Of a stretch of 64,000 bases of DNA, positions 42,875 to 51,492 are shown one piece after another. Positions within the stretch are counted from its first letter, which is position 1. The number at the start of each line of letters is the position of its first letter. Origin of the DNA: Rhodospirillales bacterium (GTDB taxonomy: Bacteria; Pseudomonadota; Alphaproteobacteria; Acetobacterales; Acetobacteraceae); NCBI GenBank assembly GCA_025352565.1, contig JANXTF010000070.1, positions 62,001 through 126,000 on the forward strand, in the 5' to 3' direction. A program made the translations under genes and the position numbers. The notes beneath the pieces were generated by a model. That model saw only the letters and a program-made list of their open reading frames with translations. It did no database searches and was not told the origin of the DNA.

Positions 42875-43651
42875 ATGTTTCAGAAATTCGCCCCAGCGAC
42901 GCTGTTCTCCCTCGAAGGGCGGGTGGTGTTCATCACGGGCGGTGCCGGCGGCATCGCATCCGGCCTGTGCCAAGGTTTCGCCGCCGCCGGCGCGCGCCTG
43001 GTGCTTGTCGACCGCAATGAAGCCGTCCAGGTCCGCGCGGAGGAATTGCGCAGCGCGGGCGCCGACGCGACCGCGCAGGTATTCGACATCACCGACGCGG
43101 CTGCCGTCGCCGACGCCATCGCGCGCACGAAATCCGAAACCGGCCGGCTCGATGTGGTGGTGAACAACGCCGCCATTATCGTGCGCAAGCATTTCCTGGA
43201 ACTCACGCTCGAGGAGTGGCAGCGCGTCATCGACGTCGACATCACGGCGAGCTTCACGGTCGCGCAGCACGCCGCCCGCGTCATGGTCGCACAGGGCAGT
43301 GGGCGCATCATCAATCTCAGCTCGATCATGAACCACGTCTCGCGTCCGCTGCTGGTGCCTTATGTTACTGCCAAAGGCGCGATTGCCGCTTTCACGCGCG
43401 CGGTGGCGGCCGATCTTGGCGGCACAGGCGTCACAATCAACGCGCTGGCTCCGGGCTACACGGTGACGGAATTCAGCCAAGCCAACCAGAAGGAATTCCA
43501 CGATTTCGTCCGTGACTGGACGCCAGCGCGGCGATGGGGGAAGCCGGAGGATTTGTGCGGCGCGGCCCTCCTCCTCGCCTCCGACGCAGGGGCGTACATC
43601 AACGGCCAGATCATCTATGTCGATGGCGGGTTCCTTGCCGTCACCAAATAA
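42875..43651 (+). CDS. SDR-family dehydrogenase
   Basis: A 258-residue classical short-chain dehydrogenase. TGGAGGIA (residues 21-28) binds NAD(P), NNAA stabilises the fold, and the catalytic residues are Ser in INLSSIMNH and the YVTAK pair Tyr/Lys. The C-terminal GQIIYVDGGF is typical. It is likely a sugar or polyol/gluconate-type dehydrogenase (IdnO/GnO-like order of motifs). It lies 40 bases after the hydroxyacid dehydrogenase and is followed by operator 2. Confidence 0.9.
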   Translation: MFQKFAPATLFSLEGRVVFITGGAGGIASGLCQGFAAAGARLVLVDRNEAVQVRAEELRSAGADATAQVFDITDAAAVADAIARTKSETGRLDVVVNNAAIIVRKHFLELTLEEWQRVIDVDITASFTVAQHAARVMVAQGSGRIINLSSIMNHVSRPLLVPYVTAKGAIAAFTRAVAADLGGTGVTINALAPGYTVTEFSQANQKEFHDFVRDWTPARRWGKPEDLCGAALLLASDAGAYINGQIIYVDGGFLAVTK

Positions 43652-43663
43652 GCTGCCCGCCAA

Positions 43664-43684
43664 CTTGTAAAGTCAATTGACAAC
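43664..43684. promoter_or_regulatory. palindromic operator 2, probable GntR site
   Basis: CTTGTAAAG (43664-43672) and ATTGACAAC (43676-43684) flank a 3-base centre. It shares TTGTAAA and TTGACAACT with operator 1, with the same spacing, and stands 52 bases before the first transporter gene. The symmetry is weaker than in operator 1. Confidence 0.55.
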
Positions 43685-43735
43685 TGATGGGTTGCGGCTT
43701 AGTGGTCGTGCGGGCTTCCGGGGGAGGAAGAGACG

Positions 43736-44587
43736 ATGCAAAGATCAATCGAAATAGACAGTCCCTTACCGGTATCCCCGGGGAATCCCGCGCGGCCAAC
43801 GTTGGCTGCCAAGGTGGCGGGTTACCCTGCCGTTCTGAGCGGTCTCGTCACGCTGCGCTCCTTCGCCGTGTTTATTGCAATTTGGTGGGCCGCCGCCGCC
43901 TGGACGCACAGTCCGTTGCAGCTTCCCACGCCGCTCAGCGTTCTCACGGCCCTCAAGAGCCTCGCGATCGATGGCGAGATGCTCGACAACGCGCTGACCA
44001 GCTTCACCCGCCTTGCGATCAGCATGGGGATCGCCGTCGTGGTCGCAGTACCACTCGGTTTCCTGATGGGCCTGAGCGAACGGGCCAACGCCTACATTGA
44101 TCCGATGGTTGAAGTGTTGCGTCCGATTTCGGGGATTGCCTGGATTCCCCTGGCGCTGTTCATCTTCGGTGTGGGCGATGTTCTGCCGGTCTTCATCATG
44201 ACATATGTTGCCTGCTTCCCGCTGCTGCTGAACACGATCGCCGGCGTGCGCGGCACCGATCGTCGCCTGTTGGCCGCCGCGCGCACCATGGGCGTGCCCC
44301 AATCGCGGATCGTCCGGCACGTCGTCATGCCGGGCGCGCTGCCGACCATCATGGTGGGCCTCCGCCTGGCCTTCGCAGGCGCCTGGTCCGCCATCATTGC
44401 GGCCGAGCTGATCGGATCCCCAAGCGGTCTGGGCTTTGCCATCGAGTGGTATCGGCAGTTGTTGATGAGCCCGAAGGTCTTCGCCTATATCATCGCGATC
44501 GGCGCTGTCGGCTATTCCTGCGACGTCGCTTTGCAGGCTCTTCAGCGCACGCTGACTCCCTGGGCACGCGGGACGGAACTGGCATGA
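43736..44587 (+). CDS. ABC transporter permease 1, taurine/nitrate type
   Basis: A 283-residue BPD_transp_1 permease with a cytoplasmic N-terminus and about six hydrophobic segments (from LRSFAVFIAIWWAAAAW). The ATPase-contact loop is TDRRLLAAARTMGVPQSRIVRHVVMPGAL. A strong GGGGAGGAAG site (43721-43730) precedes the ATG. It overlaps the second permease by four bases, so the transporter has two different permease subunits, which differs from the single-permease systems at 8767 and 23737. Confidence 0.92.
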   Translation: MQRSIEIDSPLPVSPGNPARPTLAAKVAGYPAVLSGLVTLRSFAVFIAIWWAAAAWTHSPLQLPTPLSVLTALKSLAIDGEMLDNALTSFTRLAISMGIAVVVAVPLGFLMGLSERANAYIDPMVEVLRPISGIAWIPLALFIFGVGDVLPVFIMTYVACFPLLLNTIAGVRGTDRRLLAAARTMGVPQSRIVRHVVMPGALPTIMVGLRLAFAGAWSAIIAAELIGSPSGLGFAIEWYRQLLMSPKVFAYIIAIGAVGYSCDVALQALQRTLTPWARGTELA

Positions 44588-45387
44588 GCGCGACCCTCGC
44601 TCTTTCCTCGGCGGGCCGCCGTACGCCGGATATGCTGCGTGCGATTGCTCTCCCGATTACCCTCCTCGTCGCCTGGCAGCTCTGGGCGATGACGTTGCCC
44701 GACGACACGCGCGCGCCGTCGCCCGCCAGTGTGGTCGCGGCTTTCGTGCGGCTGTGCGCGAGCGGCAATCTGCCGATCTCGCTGGCGCAAAGCTTCGGCC
44801 GCGTGCTCGTCGGCTTTGCGATCGGCCTGGTGCTCGGCGTCAGCCTGGGCACACTGATGGGCGCCAGCCGCGCGGTTCGCCGGAATATCGAGCCGATCAT
44901 TGAAAGCTTCCGCCCGATCGCGCCGATGGCCGTGCTGCCGATCGCGATACTTTGGTTCGGGACTGGCACGCCAGCGGGGCTTTCGATCGTTGGCTACGCC
45001 GCGTTCTTCCCGATGCTGCTGAGCACGGCGCAAGGTGTGTCGCGCACCGACCGCAACCTGGTTCAGGCCGCGCGCACCATGGGCGTCTCGCGCTTCCGGA
45101 TATTGGCCAAAGTCATCGTTCCCGCCGCACTGCCCAGTATCCTGCTTGGTGCGCGGCTCGGCATGGGCGTGGCATGGACCGCGATCATTGCGGCCGAACT
45201 CGCGGTGGGGGCCAAGTCCGGCGGCGGAAGCTCCGGCGGGATCGGGCAGATGATGTTCATCTTCTACTCCTACAGCATCGACATGAACGGTATCGTCGTC
45301 TGCATGATCGTGGTCGGCGTCGTTGCGCTCTTCATCGACCGTCTGTTCCGCATTGCGGAACGCCACCTGATTCCCTGGAGGCAGTGA
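44584..45387 (+). CDS. ABC transporter permease 2, taurine/nitrate type
   Basis: A 267-residue permease, paralogous to the preceding one. The loop TDRNLVQAARTMGVSRFRILAKVIVPAAL contacts the ATPase, and FGRVLVGFAIGLVLGVSLGTLMG is a typical membrane span. The ATG at 44584 is within the previous gene's stop (ATGA). Two unequal permeases suggest a heterodimeric channel. Confidence 0.92.
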   Translation: MSATLALSSAGRRTPDMLRAIALPITLLVAWQLWAMTLPDDTRAPSPASVVAAFVRLCASGNLPISLAQSFGRVLVGFAIGLVLGVSLGTLMGASRAVRRNIEPIIESFRPIAPMAVLPIAILWFGTGTPAGLSIVGYAAFFPMLLSTAQGVSRTDRNLVQAARTMGVSRFRILAKVIVPAALPSILLGARLGMGVAWTAIIAAELAVGAKSGGGSSGGIGQMMFIFYSYSIDMNGIVVCMIVVGVVALFIDRLFRIAERHLIPWRQ

Positions 45388-45389
45388 CA

Positions 45390-46214
45390 ATGTCCGACAC
45401 AATGACTCGTCCGAAGCTGCGCCTGGACCACGTCACCAAGGAGTTCGCGGCACCTCGTACCGGCCTGCGCACGGTTGCCGTCTCCGACGTGTCGTTGGAA
45501 ATCCAGGCCGGCGACTTCGTGTGCATCGTGGGCCCGTCCGGCTGCGGCAAGACCACGGTGATGAACATGATCGCGGGCCTGGACAAGCCTAGCAGTGGCA
45601 CAATCGAAATCGACGGCGCACCGATCACCGGCCCGGGTGCCGATCGCGGCGTGATGTTCCAGGACTATGCGCTGTTCCCGTGGCTCACTGTGCGGGACAA
45701 TATCGGCTTCGGCCTGCGCAACGGCACGCCCGGTCGGGGCATGGCGGCGAACGACGTCGAAGAACGAATCAGCAAGCATATTGAACTCGTGCGCCTCGGC
45801 GGCGCCGAGACGAAGTATCCGCACCAGATATCTGGCGGTATGCGGCAGCGCGTTGCACTCGCACGCCTGCTTGCCAACGGCCCCGACGTGCTGCTGATGG
45901 ACGAGCCGCTCGGCGCGCTCGACGCACAGACCCGTCTGATCCTCCAGGCGGAATTGCTGCGTATCTGGGGTGAGACCGCGCCGCGCGAGGAGCGCAAGAC
46001 GGCGGTATTCATTACCCACGACATCGCGGAGGCGGTATTCCTCTCCGATAGCGTGGTGGTGATGAGCAGCCATCCCGGTCGCATCCGCGCCGTTCTTCCC
46101 ATCGACCTGCCGCGTCCCCGTGACGAGCATGTGCGCGCGCATCCGCGCTTCGCACAGCTCAGCGAGGAGATATGGGAGCTGATCCGCGACGAAGCCTACC
46201 GGGCCATTGCGTAA
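45390..46214 (+). CDS. ABC transporter ATP-binding protein
   Basis: A 274-residue ATPase of the NitD/SsuB/TauB class. Walker A is GPSGCGKTT, the signature is ISGGMRQRVALARLL, Walker B is VLLMDEPLGALDAQ, and FITHDIAEAV is the H-loop. The ATG at 45390 has GGAGG upstream and lies two bases past the permease stop. It drives the two permeases before it. Confidence 0.93.
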   Translation: MSDTMTRPKLRLDHVTKEFAAPRTGLRTVAVSDVSLEIQAGDFVCIVGPSGCGKTTVMNMIAGLDKPSSGTIEIDGAPITGPGADRGVMFQDYALFPWLTVRDNIGFGLRNGTPGRGMAANDVEERISKHIELVRLGGAETKYPHQISGGMRQRVALARLLANGPDVLLMDEPLGALDAQTRLILQAELLRIWGETAPREERKTAVFITHDIAEAVFLSDSVVVMSSHPGRIRAVLPIDLPRPRDEHVRAHPRFAQLSEEIWELIRDEAYRAIA

Positions 46215-46274
46215 CAACCAAAAATCGAGCCGCGACAAGCGGTCGACCACATGAGCTCAAGAGAGGAACAGAAC

Positions 46275-47504
46275 ATGTCTACGATCATCATGCCGCGTCG
46301 GAGTCTGCTGCGCGGTGCGGGGCTGGGAGCGGCGGTGCTCGCCGCGCCGTATGTCGCGCGCGGCCAGGCTGCGCGCCAGGCGGTCAAAGTCTCGGTTGGG
46401 CGCATACCGTGGGCCGCCTTCAATTCGCCGATGACGCAGTATATGATTGCAAACAAGCTGTTCGAGAAGCGCGCCGCCGACTTTGGATACGCCCTCACGG
46501 TGGATTGGCGCGATTACCCGACTGCGATGCCGATGGTCGAAGCCGTCGTTGGCAATAATCTCGATATCGGCATGTGGGGCAACACGCCGATCATTCGCGC
46601 GATCTCCGCCGACCTGCCAGTCAGCCTGATGGTGCTCGGCGAAGGTCATCTTCGTCTGGTCATCTGTACCCGCAAAGGCTCGCCGATCCGAACCGCGCAG
46701 GACCTTAAGGGCAAGACCATCGGTGCGTTGCTCGGGGGAGATCCGTATAATGCGCTATCTCAGATGCTGCGCTACGAGCTTGGCAGCGCCAACCCGCGCG
46801 ATCATGGCATTCGCATCGTGAACATGCCGACGCTCGCGCAAGCGGCGCAGGTGCCGGCCGGCGTCGATGCGGCGGTCGCGGTCTATCCAGCGTTCCTTGC
46901 CGCCCAGAGCACCGGCACCGTCGGCATCATGAACTCCTTTGGGTCCACCGAGGATTATTACAAAGGCCCTGCCGGGGAGGGCGGCGGGATCATGCTGCCC
47001 AGCGTCAAGAAATCGGCGTTCTACCCGGACGGCTACTACCTCCACCGCTCCTTCTGGCTGGTGAACAATGCGCTGACCGACAAACATCCAAACATCGTGG
47101 TGGCATTCCTCATGGCGCAGCAGGAGGCGGTCAATGCGCTCAGCGCAATGAGCGCGGGTGATGTATCGCAGCTGGTTAAGGAGTTTTGGCTGCTGGATCC
47201 GGAGAATGGCGCCAAGGTCGTGAAGGACGACGTGGTGTACGCGCGTGGCTGGGCCTGGCCCACCGAGGCCGATGCCCGCGCCGTGTTGGAGACATCGAAA
47301 TACCTTGTCGACAACAAGATGATCGACCAGCCGCTCGCATGGTCGCAGGTCAAGGCAGCGTTCCAGCGCACCGCCCCCCTGGTAAAGCAGGCTTATGAGC
47401 GCATGGGCTCCAAGCCGAACGCGAGCGAGTTCACCCGTACGGATGTCAGCGATCTTCGCGGCAAGCCTGTCTGGGACATCGAGCATTGGGGCGATCAGGC
47501 CTGA
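46275..47504 (+). CDS. ABC transporter substrate-binding protein, Tat-type signal
   Basis: A 409-residue NMT1/SsuA-like binding protein. PRRSLLRGAGLGAAVLAAPYVARG is a twin-arginine signal sequence. The mature protein begins QAVKVSVGRIPWAAFNSPMTQ, and GKTIGALLGGDPYNALSQML lies in the ligand domain. The ATG at 46275 has GAGAGGA upstream; an earlier ATG at 46251 would place eight residues before the signal. It is longer than most NMT1 proteins, which may reflect an unusual ligand. Confidence 0.9.
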   Translation: MSTIIMPRRSLLRGAGLGAAVLAAPYVARGQAARQAVKVSVGRIPWAAFNSPMTQYMIANKLFEKRAADFGYALTVDWRDYPTAMPMVEAVVGNNLDIGMWGNTPIIRAISADLPVSLMVLGEGHLRLVICTRKGSPIRTAQDLKGKTIGALLGGDPYNALSQMLRYELGSANPRDHGIRIVNMPTLAQAAQVPAGVDAAVAVYPAFLAAQSTGTVGIMNSFGSTEDYYKGPAGEGGGIMLPSVKKSAFYPDGYYLHRSFWLVNNALTDKHPNIVVAFLMAQQEAVNALSAMSAGDVSQLVKEFWLLDPENGAKVVKDDVVYARGWAWPTEADARAVLETSKYLVDNKMIDQPLAWSQVKAAFQRTAPLVKQAYERMGSKPNASEFTRTDVSDLRGKPVWDIEHWGDQA

Positions 47505-47541
47505 TCGGTCCGGCAATACGAATAGTTAGGAGAACTTGGTT

Positions 47542-48453
47542 ATGGATGTAGGATTTATTGGCCTCGGGGTCATGGGCAGCCCGATGGCGCTCAATATCGT
47601 CAAAGGCGGACATAAGCTGACTGTGTTCGACCTCAACCCAGCCGCTGTGGCGGTGCTGACCGCGGCCGGCGCGCATGCGGCGTCCTCGCCGCGCGAAGTC
47701 GCCGCAGCGAGCGAGATCGTCGTCACCATGTTGCCCGAGCCCGCGCATGTCCAAGCGGTGGTGCTGGGCGAGAACGGCATCGCCTCCGGCTTGCGCGCGG
47801 GCGGCATTGTGGTCGACATGAGCACGATCGATCCGCAGACCTCGCAGGCCGTCGGTGCCGAGTTGCGCCGTCTCGGGTTTCACATGGTGGACTCGCCTGT
47901 GGGAAAGACCTCGGAACACGCTGTCACCGGCACGTTGACGCTCATGGTTGGCGGCGATCCAGCGATTATCGCGCGTGCCAAGCCCGTACTCTCCTGCATG
48001 GGGAACGAGACGTATATTTGCGGCGGGCCAGGCATGGGCCATGCGATGAAGGTTACCAACAACCTCCTTGCCACCAGCATCTTTGTTGCCAACACCGAGG
48101 CACTTGCAATTGGCATCAAGGCGGGCCTCACCCTCGAACTGATCATCGAGGTGATGAAGACCACGATGGCCTGGAACAACCAGCTCGGCGTGGCAATGCC
48201 GAAAAAGGCGTTCCACGGCGATGACAGCCCCGGTTTCATGGTCAAGCTGGCGGCCAAGGACGTGCGGCTGGCGGTCGAACTCGCCAAGGCGCAGGGCTTT
48301 GAGGCGCCGGTCGGCGCGGCTGTCCAGAAGACCCTCGAGAGTGCGATGGCGGCGGGCTTCGCCGACCGCGACACGGCGGTGCTGCTGAAGATTCGCGAAG
48401 ACCAGTTGGGCATCAAGGTGCGCCAGGCCGAGCCGTTGCGCCAGGTTGCCTGA
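47542..48453 (+). CDS. beta-hydroxyacid dehydrogenase (GarR/3-hydroxyisobutyrate dehydrogenase type)
   Basis: A 303-residue NAD(P)-dependent enzyme. The dinucleotide motif is GLGVMG at residues 7-12, the substrate loop is DSPVGKTSEHAVTGTLTLMVGG, and the catalytic lysine lies in AMKVTNNLL. Family members reduce tartronate semialdehyde, succinic semialdehyde or 3-sulfolactaldehyde, or oxidise 3-hydroxyisobutyrate. AGGAGA precedes the ATG at 47542 by about 9 bases. It stands between the transporter and the UxaA-type lyase genes. Confidence 0.9.
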   Translation: MDVGFIGLGVMGSPMALNIVKGGHKLTVFDLNPAAVAVLTAAGAHAASSPREVAAASEIVVTMLPEPAHVQAVVLGENGIASGLRAGGIVVDMSTIDPQTSQAVGAELRRLGFHMVDSPVGKTSEHAVTGTLTLMVGGDPAIIARAKPVLSCMGNETYICGGPGMGHAMKVTNNLLATSIFVANTEALAIGIKAGLTLELIIEVMKTTMAWNNQLGVAMPKKAFHGDDSPGFMVKLAAKDVRLAVELAKAQGFEAPVGAAVQKTLESAMAAGFADRDTAVLLKIREDQLGIKVRQAEPLRQVA

Positions 48454-48507
48454 CGCAATGCGAACGCCCACCCGAACCCGCCAGTACGGATAGTCGAGCA
48501 CCCGAAG

Positions 48508-49668
48508 ATGACGGAAAGCTTTCTCGGCTATCACCGGCCGGATGGTCAGGTGGGCGTTCGCAACCACTTGCTGATCCTTTCCACGGGCGGCCTGACCGGT
48601 CAGGCCGCCCGGCGTATCGGCGCGGCGCTTTCCGGGGCCGTGACCGTAACGTTGCCTTACAGCTCCGGCCTTGTTGGGCGCGACCGCGAGGTGCATCGCG
48701 CCGCCATTATCGGTTTTGCAACGCATCCAAATGTCGGCGCGGTTCTGCTGGTCGGCGACAACCCGACATTGATGGACGACGTCACGACCGAGATCGCGGT
48801 AACGGGCCGCACCTACGCCGCCTTCACGCTCGACGATTGCGGCCACGACGCACTGACGCTGTCGGACCGTGGCCTGCGTGCCGCGGCGCGCATGGCACGC
48901 GAAATCTCCGCCCAGCGCCGCGGGCCCGCGCCGATTGCTGCGTTGATGCTCGGTCTGGAATGCGGCCGATCGGACCCGAGTTCCGGCCTCGTCGCCAATC
49001 CGCTGCTCGGCGTCATCTCCGACTGGCTGGTGGACGCGGGCGGACGGGCGATCATCGGGGAGACCCTGGAGTGGCTGGGCGCTGAGCATCTGCTGACCAA
49101 ACGGGCCAGCCGCCCCGCAGTGGCCGAAGCGATCCGCGCCGCCGTGCTTGGGCGCGAGCATGCCGCCATCGCCGCAGGCATAGACCTCACCGGCAGCAAT
49201 CCCAGCCCCACCAACGTCGCCGCCGGCCTATCGAGCATCGAGGAGAAGTCGTTCGGCAATATCGCGAAAAGTGGCACGCGCCCGATCCAGGGCGTTGTTG
49301 GCTATGGCGAAAATCCGCCTGGGCCCGGCTTCTGGCTGATGGATGCCTCCGCCTATGCGCCGAAATCCGTGACGGGATTCGTGGTGGCTGGGGCGCAGAT
49401 CGTGCTGTTCACCACCGGCGTGGGCAACAGCTACGTCAGCGCAATCTCGCCCACGATCAAATTAAGCGCGAACCCCACGACGTGTGCCGCACTGCAAGAG
49501 CAGTTGGACTTCGATGCGAGCCCCGCTTTTGTGGGTGTACAGTCATTCGACCAGGTCGGCGCGGAACTGCGCAATGCCGTGCTTGAGATCGCATCCGGCC
49601 AAGCGACCTGGGGTGAAGTTTTGGGAGAGGGCGACGAAGTTCTCAGCCGCTTCGGCGCCGCGCTATGA
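48508..49668 (+). CDS. UxaA-family hydrolase/lyase, large subunit
   Basis: A 386-residue protein matching the large domain of altronate/galactarate dehydratases and of sulfolactate sulfo-lyase beta subunit. Family segments are GYHRPDGQVGVRNHLLILS at the N-terminus, ALMLGLECGRSDPSSGLVANP in the centre and LFTTGVGNSYVSAISPTIKLS near the end. The SAF domain that is fused in some members is encoded by the next gene. It would remove water or sulfite from a hydroxy acid, probably with iron. Confidence 0.88.
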   Translation: MTESFLGYHRPDGQVGVRNHLLILSTGGLTGQAARRIGAALSGAVTVTLPYSSGLVGRDREVHRAAIIGFATHPNVGAVLLVGDNPTLMDDVTTEIAVTGRTYAAFTLDDCGHDALTLSDRGLRAAARMAREISAQRRGPAPIAALMLGLECGRSDPSSGLVANPLLGVISDWLVDAGGRAIIGETLEWLGAEHLLTKRASRPAVAEAIRAAVLGREHAAIAAGIDLTGSNPSPTNVAAGLSSIEEKSFGNIAKSGTRPIQGVVGYGENPPGPGFWLMDASAYAPKSVTGFVVAGAQIVLFTTGVGNSYVSAISPTIKLSANPTTCAALQEQLDFDASPAFVGVQSFDQVGAELRNAVLEIASGQATWGEVLGEGDEVLSRFGAAL

Positions 49669-49979
49669 CGCAGTTCTCGCAACGGTCCATGGTGGATGCT
49701 ATCTGCCTCTCACCAGACGATAATGTCGCAACCGTGTTGCGCTCCGTGGCGTTTGGCGAAGTGCTCCGCGTGCGCTGTGGCAACGATGTTTCGAAGGTGC
49801 TGGCGCGGGAGGCAATCGCGCTCTGCCACAAAATCAGCCTCTCGCGGCTCGCTGCGGGCACTCCGGTCGTCAAGTACGGCAATTCGATCGGCAACACCCT
49901 GGCGGTCATCGAGGCCGGACATCATGTCCACGTCCACAACATGCGAAGCGCGCGCGCACAGGTTGGAATAGCACGATGA
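49665..49979 (+). CDS. UxaA-family SAF-domain small subunit
   Basis: A 104-residue protein equivalent to the N-terminal SAF domain of altronate dehydratase (UxaA) and to SuyA. Conserved parts are LSPDDNVATVLRSV and GTPVVKYGNSIGNTLAVIEAGHHVHVHN. It overlaps the large subunit by four bases and the GntR gene by four bases. The order large-then-small is the reverse of the common one. Confidence 0.85.
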   Translation: MTQFSQRSMVDAICLSPDDNVATVLRSVAFGEVLRVRCGNDVSKVLAREAIALCHKISLSRLAAGTPVVKYGNSIGNTLAVIEAGHHVHVHNMRSARAQVGIAR

Positions 49980-50740
49980 CTGACGAAATCGTCCCGACTT
50001 CCGCCACGTCGACGGTCGATGGACCAGGCAGTTTCTCGACCGTCACACGCACGCGGTTCGCAGACCAGGCTTATGCCACGCTGTTCCACAAGATCGTCAC
50101 CGGCGAGATCAAGGAAGGCGACATGTTGCCTTCCGAAAACGAATTATGTGCGTTGCTGGGGATTTCGCGTCCGGTGGTGCGCAAGGCGTTGGAACGGCTC
50201 CGCTCCGAGGGGCTTATTGCTTCCCGACGTGGTGCCGGATCGTTTGTGCAACCGCGCCCGCCGCTGAACGTCTCGTCGGATTACGTCGCCGAAAAGCGAC
50301 GGCTGATGCTTGAGAACCTCGAATTCCGCAGTATCATCGAGCCCCAGGCGGCTTATTTCGCGGCACAACGCCGGACCGATGAAGACCTAGAAGCGATCCA
50401 AACCGCCGTGGATCAATACGAGGATGGCGCTGTGCGCCATGGCGGCGTATGCGAACATCTCGATTTCAGCTTTCATCATGCGGTCGCGCTTGCCACCCAT
50501 AACCGCCGCTTCGTCGATGCGATTCGCACCGTCGAATACGACATCGACCATGGGGTAAACCTCGTGCGCTATCTCGTGCGCTTCGACCATCTTGAGCGCG
50601 GCCGCAGCGTGCATGCCGACCACGCGCGCGTGTTAAGCGAGATCCGGGCACGCAAGCCGGACCGGGCGATGGCTGCGATGCGCACACATTTGGAACACGC
50701 TCGCGTCCGTATGGTGGATAGCCAGCCGAAGGTGGCCTGA
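49976..50740 (+). CDS. GntR-family regulator, FadR/FCD subfamily
   Basis: A 254-residue regulator. The winged helix (about residues 30-100) contains EIKEGDMLPSENELCALLGIS and SEGLIASRRGAGSFVQ, and the FCD effector domain includes LDFSFHHAVALATHNRRF with metal-binding histidines. It is embedded in the cluster and coupled to the SAF subunit. It is the natural candidate for the palindromes at 41752 and 43664 and would respond to a carboxylate intermediate, probably as a repressor. Confidence 0.92.
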   Translation: MTDEIVPTSATSTVDGPGSFSTVTRTRFADQAYATLFHKIVTGEIKEGDMLPSENELCALLGISRPVVRKALERLRSEGLIASRRGAGSFVQPRPPLNVSSDYVAEKRRLMLENLEFRSIIEPQAAYFAAQRRTDEDLEAIQTAVDQYEDGAVRHGGVCEHLDFSFHHAVALATHNRRFVDAIRTVEYDIDHGVNLVRYLVRFDHLERGRSVHADHARVLSEIRARKPDRAMAAMRTHLEHARVRMVDSQPKVA

Positions 50741-50762
50741 AGCGACAGCGATGGAGAGAGCA

Positions 50763-51059
50763 ATGTCAGCCTATGTAATCAACGACATGGACGTAACCAA
50801 TCCCGAACTGCTGGAGGAGTACAAGAAGCTCTCTCCCGCAACGGTCGCGCGGTATGGCGGACGCTTCATCGTCCGTGGCGGCCGGTCCGAGGCGCTGGAG
50901 GGCAAGTGGAACCCGAAGCGTCTCGTGATCCTCGAGTTTCCAAGTGTCAGTCAGGCAAAAGCCTGGGTGGACTCAGCCGAGTATGCTCCCGCGCGCTCGC
51001 TACGCCAACAAGCCTCTCGCTCCAACATCATCGTCGTTGAGGGTGCGCCACCGAACTAA
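50763..51059 (+). CDS. DUF1330 family protein
   Basis: A 98-residue alpha-beta barrel-type protein of the DUF1330 family (AYVINDMDVTNPELLEEYKKL, GGRFIVRGGRSEALEGKW, VILEFPSVSQAKAW). Its function is unknown; the family shares the dimeric ferredoxin-like fold with EthD and ABM proteins. GGAGAG precedes the ATG at 50763. It is followed by an EthD-domain gene, so two small ferredoxin-like proteins stand in a row. Confidence 0.88.
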   Translation: MSAYVINDMDVTNPELLEEYKKLSPATVARYGGRFIVRGGRSEALEGKWNPKRLVILEFPSVSQAKAWVDSAEYAPARSLRQQASRSNIIVVEGAPPN

Positions 51060-51148
51060 TGACGCCAGGCGCGCTCGCCGCGCATTCGTGTTTCGGCCCC
51101 GCCATCACGAACCCGCAATCGATCCCACCATTTGCCAAGAGGAATGTC

Positions 51149-51478
51149 ATGACCAAAACCTACACCAAGCGCCTCGGTATACTGCGCAAAAAGGAAAGCC
51201 TGACCCACGAGCAATTCGTGCGGCATTGGATGGGCACTCACGCGGCGCTCTGCCAGAAACTACCGAATTTGCGCCGATATTCGGTGAATCTCGTCGACAA
51301 GGAGCGGTTTCCGAAGTTTGGCTATGATGGATTTTCCGAACTCTGGTTCGACTCAGAAGAAGATCTTATTGCTGCGTTCGCGAGCCCGGACGGTAAGACG
51401 CTGCTCGCTGACCTCCCAAACTTCACCAGCGTCATCGAGCCGATCATTTCGGTCGAGACGCAGGTACTCTGGCCGTAG
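51149..51478 (+). CDS. EthD-domain protein
   Basis: A 109-residue dimeric ferredoxin-like protein of the EthD family (RKKESLTHEQFVRHWMGTHAALC, FDSEEDLIAAFASPDG). EthD-type proteins take part in ether and other catabolic routes, some acting as decarboxylases or lyases. The ATG at 51149 has AAGAGGA upstream. It is directly before the aldehyde dehydrogenase. Confidence 0.88.
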   Translation: MTKTYTKRLGILRKKESLTHEQFVRHWMGTHAALCQKLPNLRRYSVNLVDKERFPKFGYDGFSELWFDSEEDLIAAFASPDGKTLLADLPNFTSVIEPIISVETQVLWP

Positions 51479-51492
51479 GGGTGAACAGAGAA

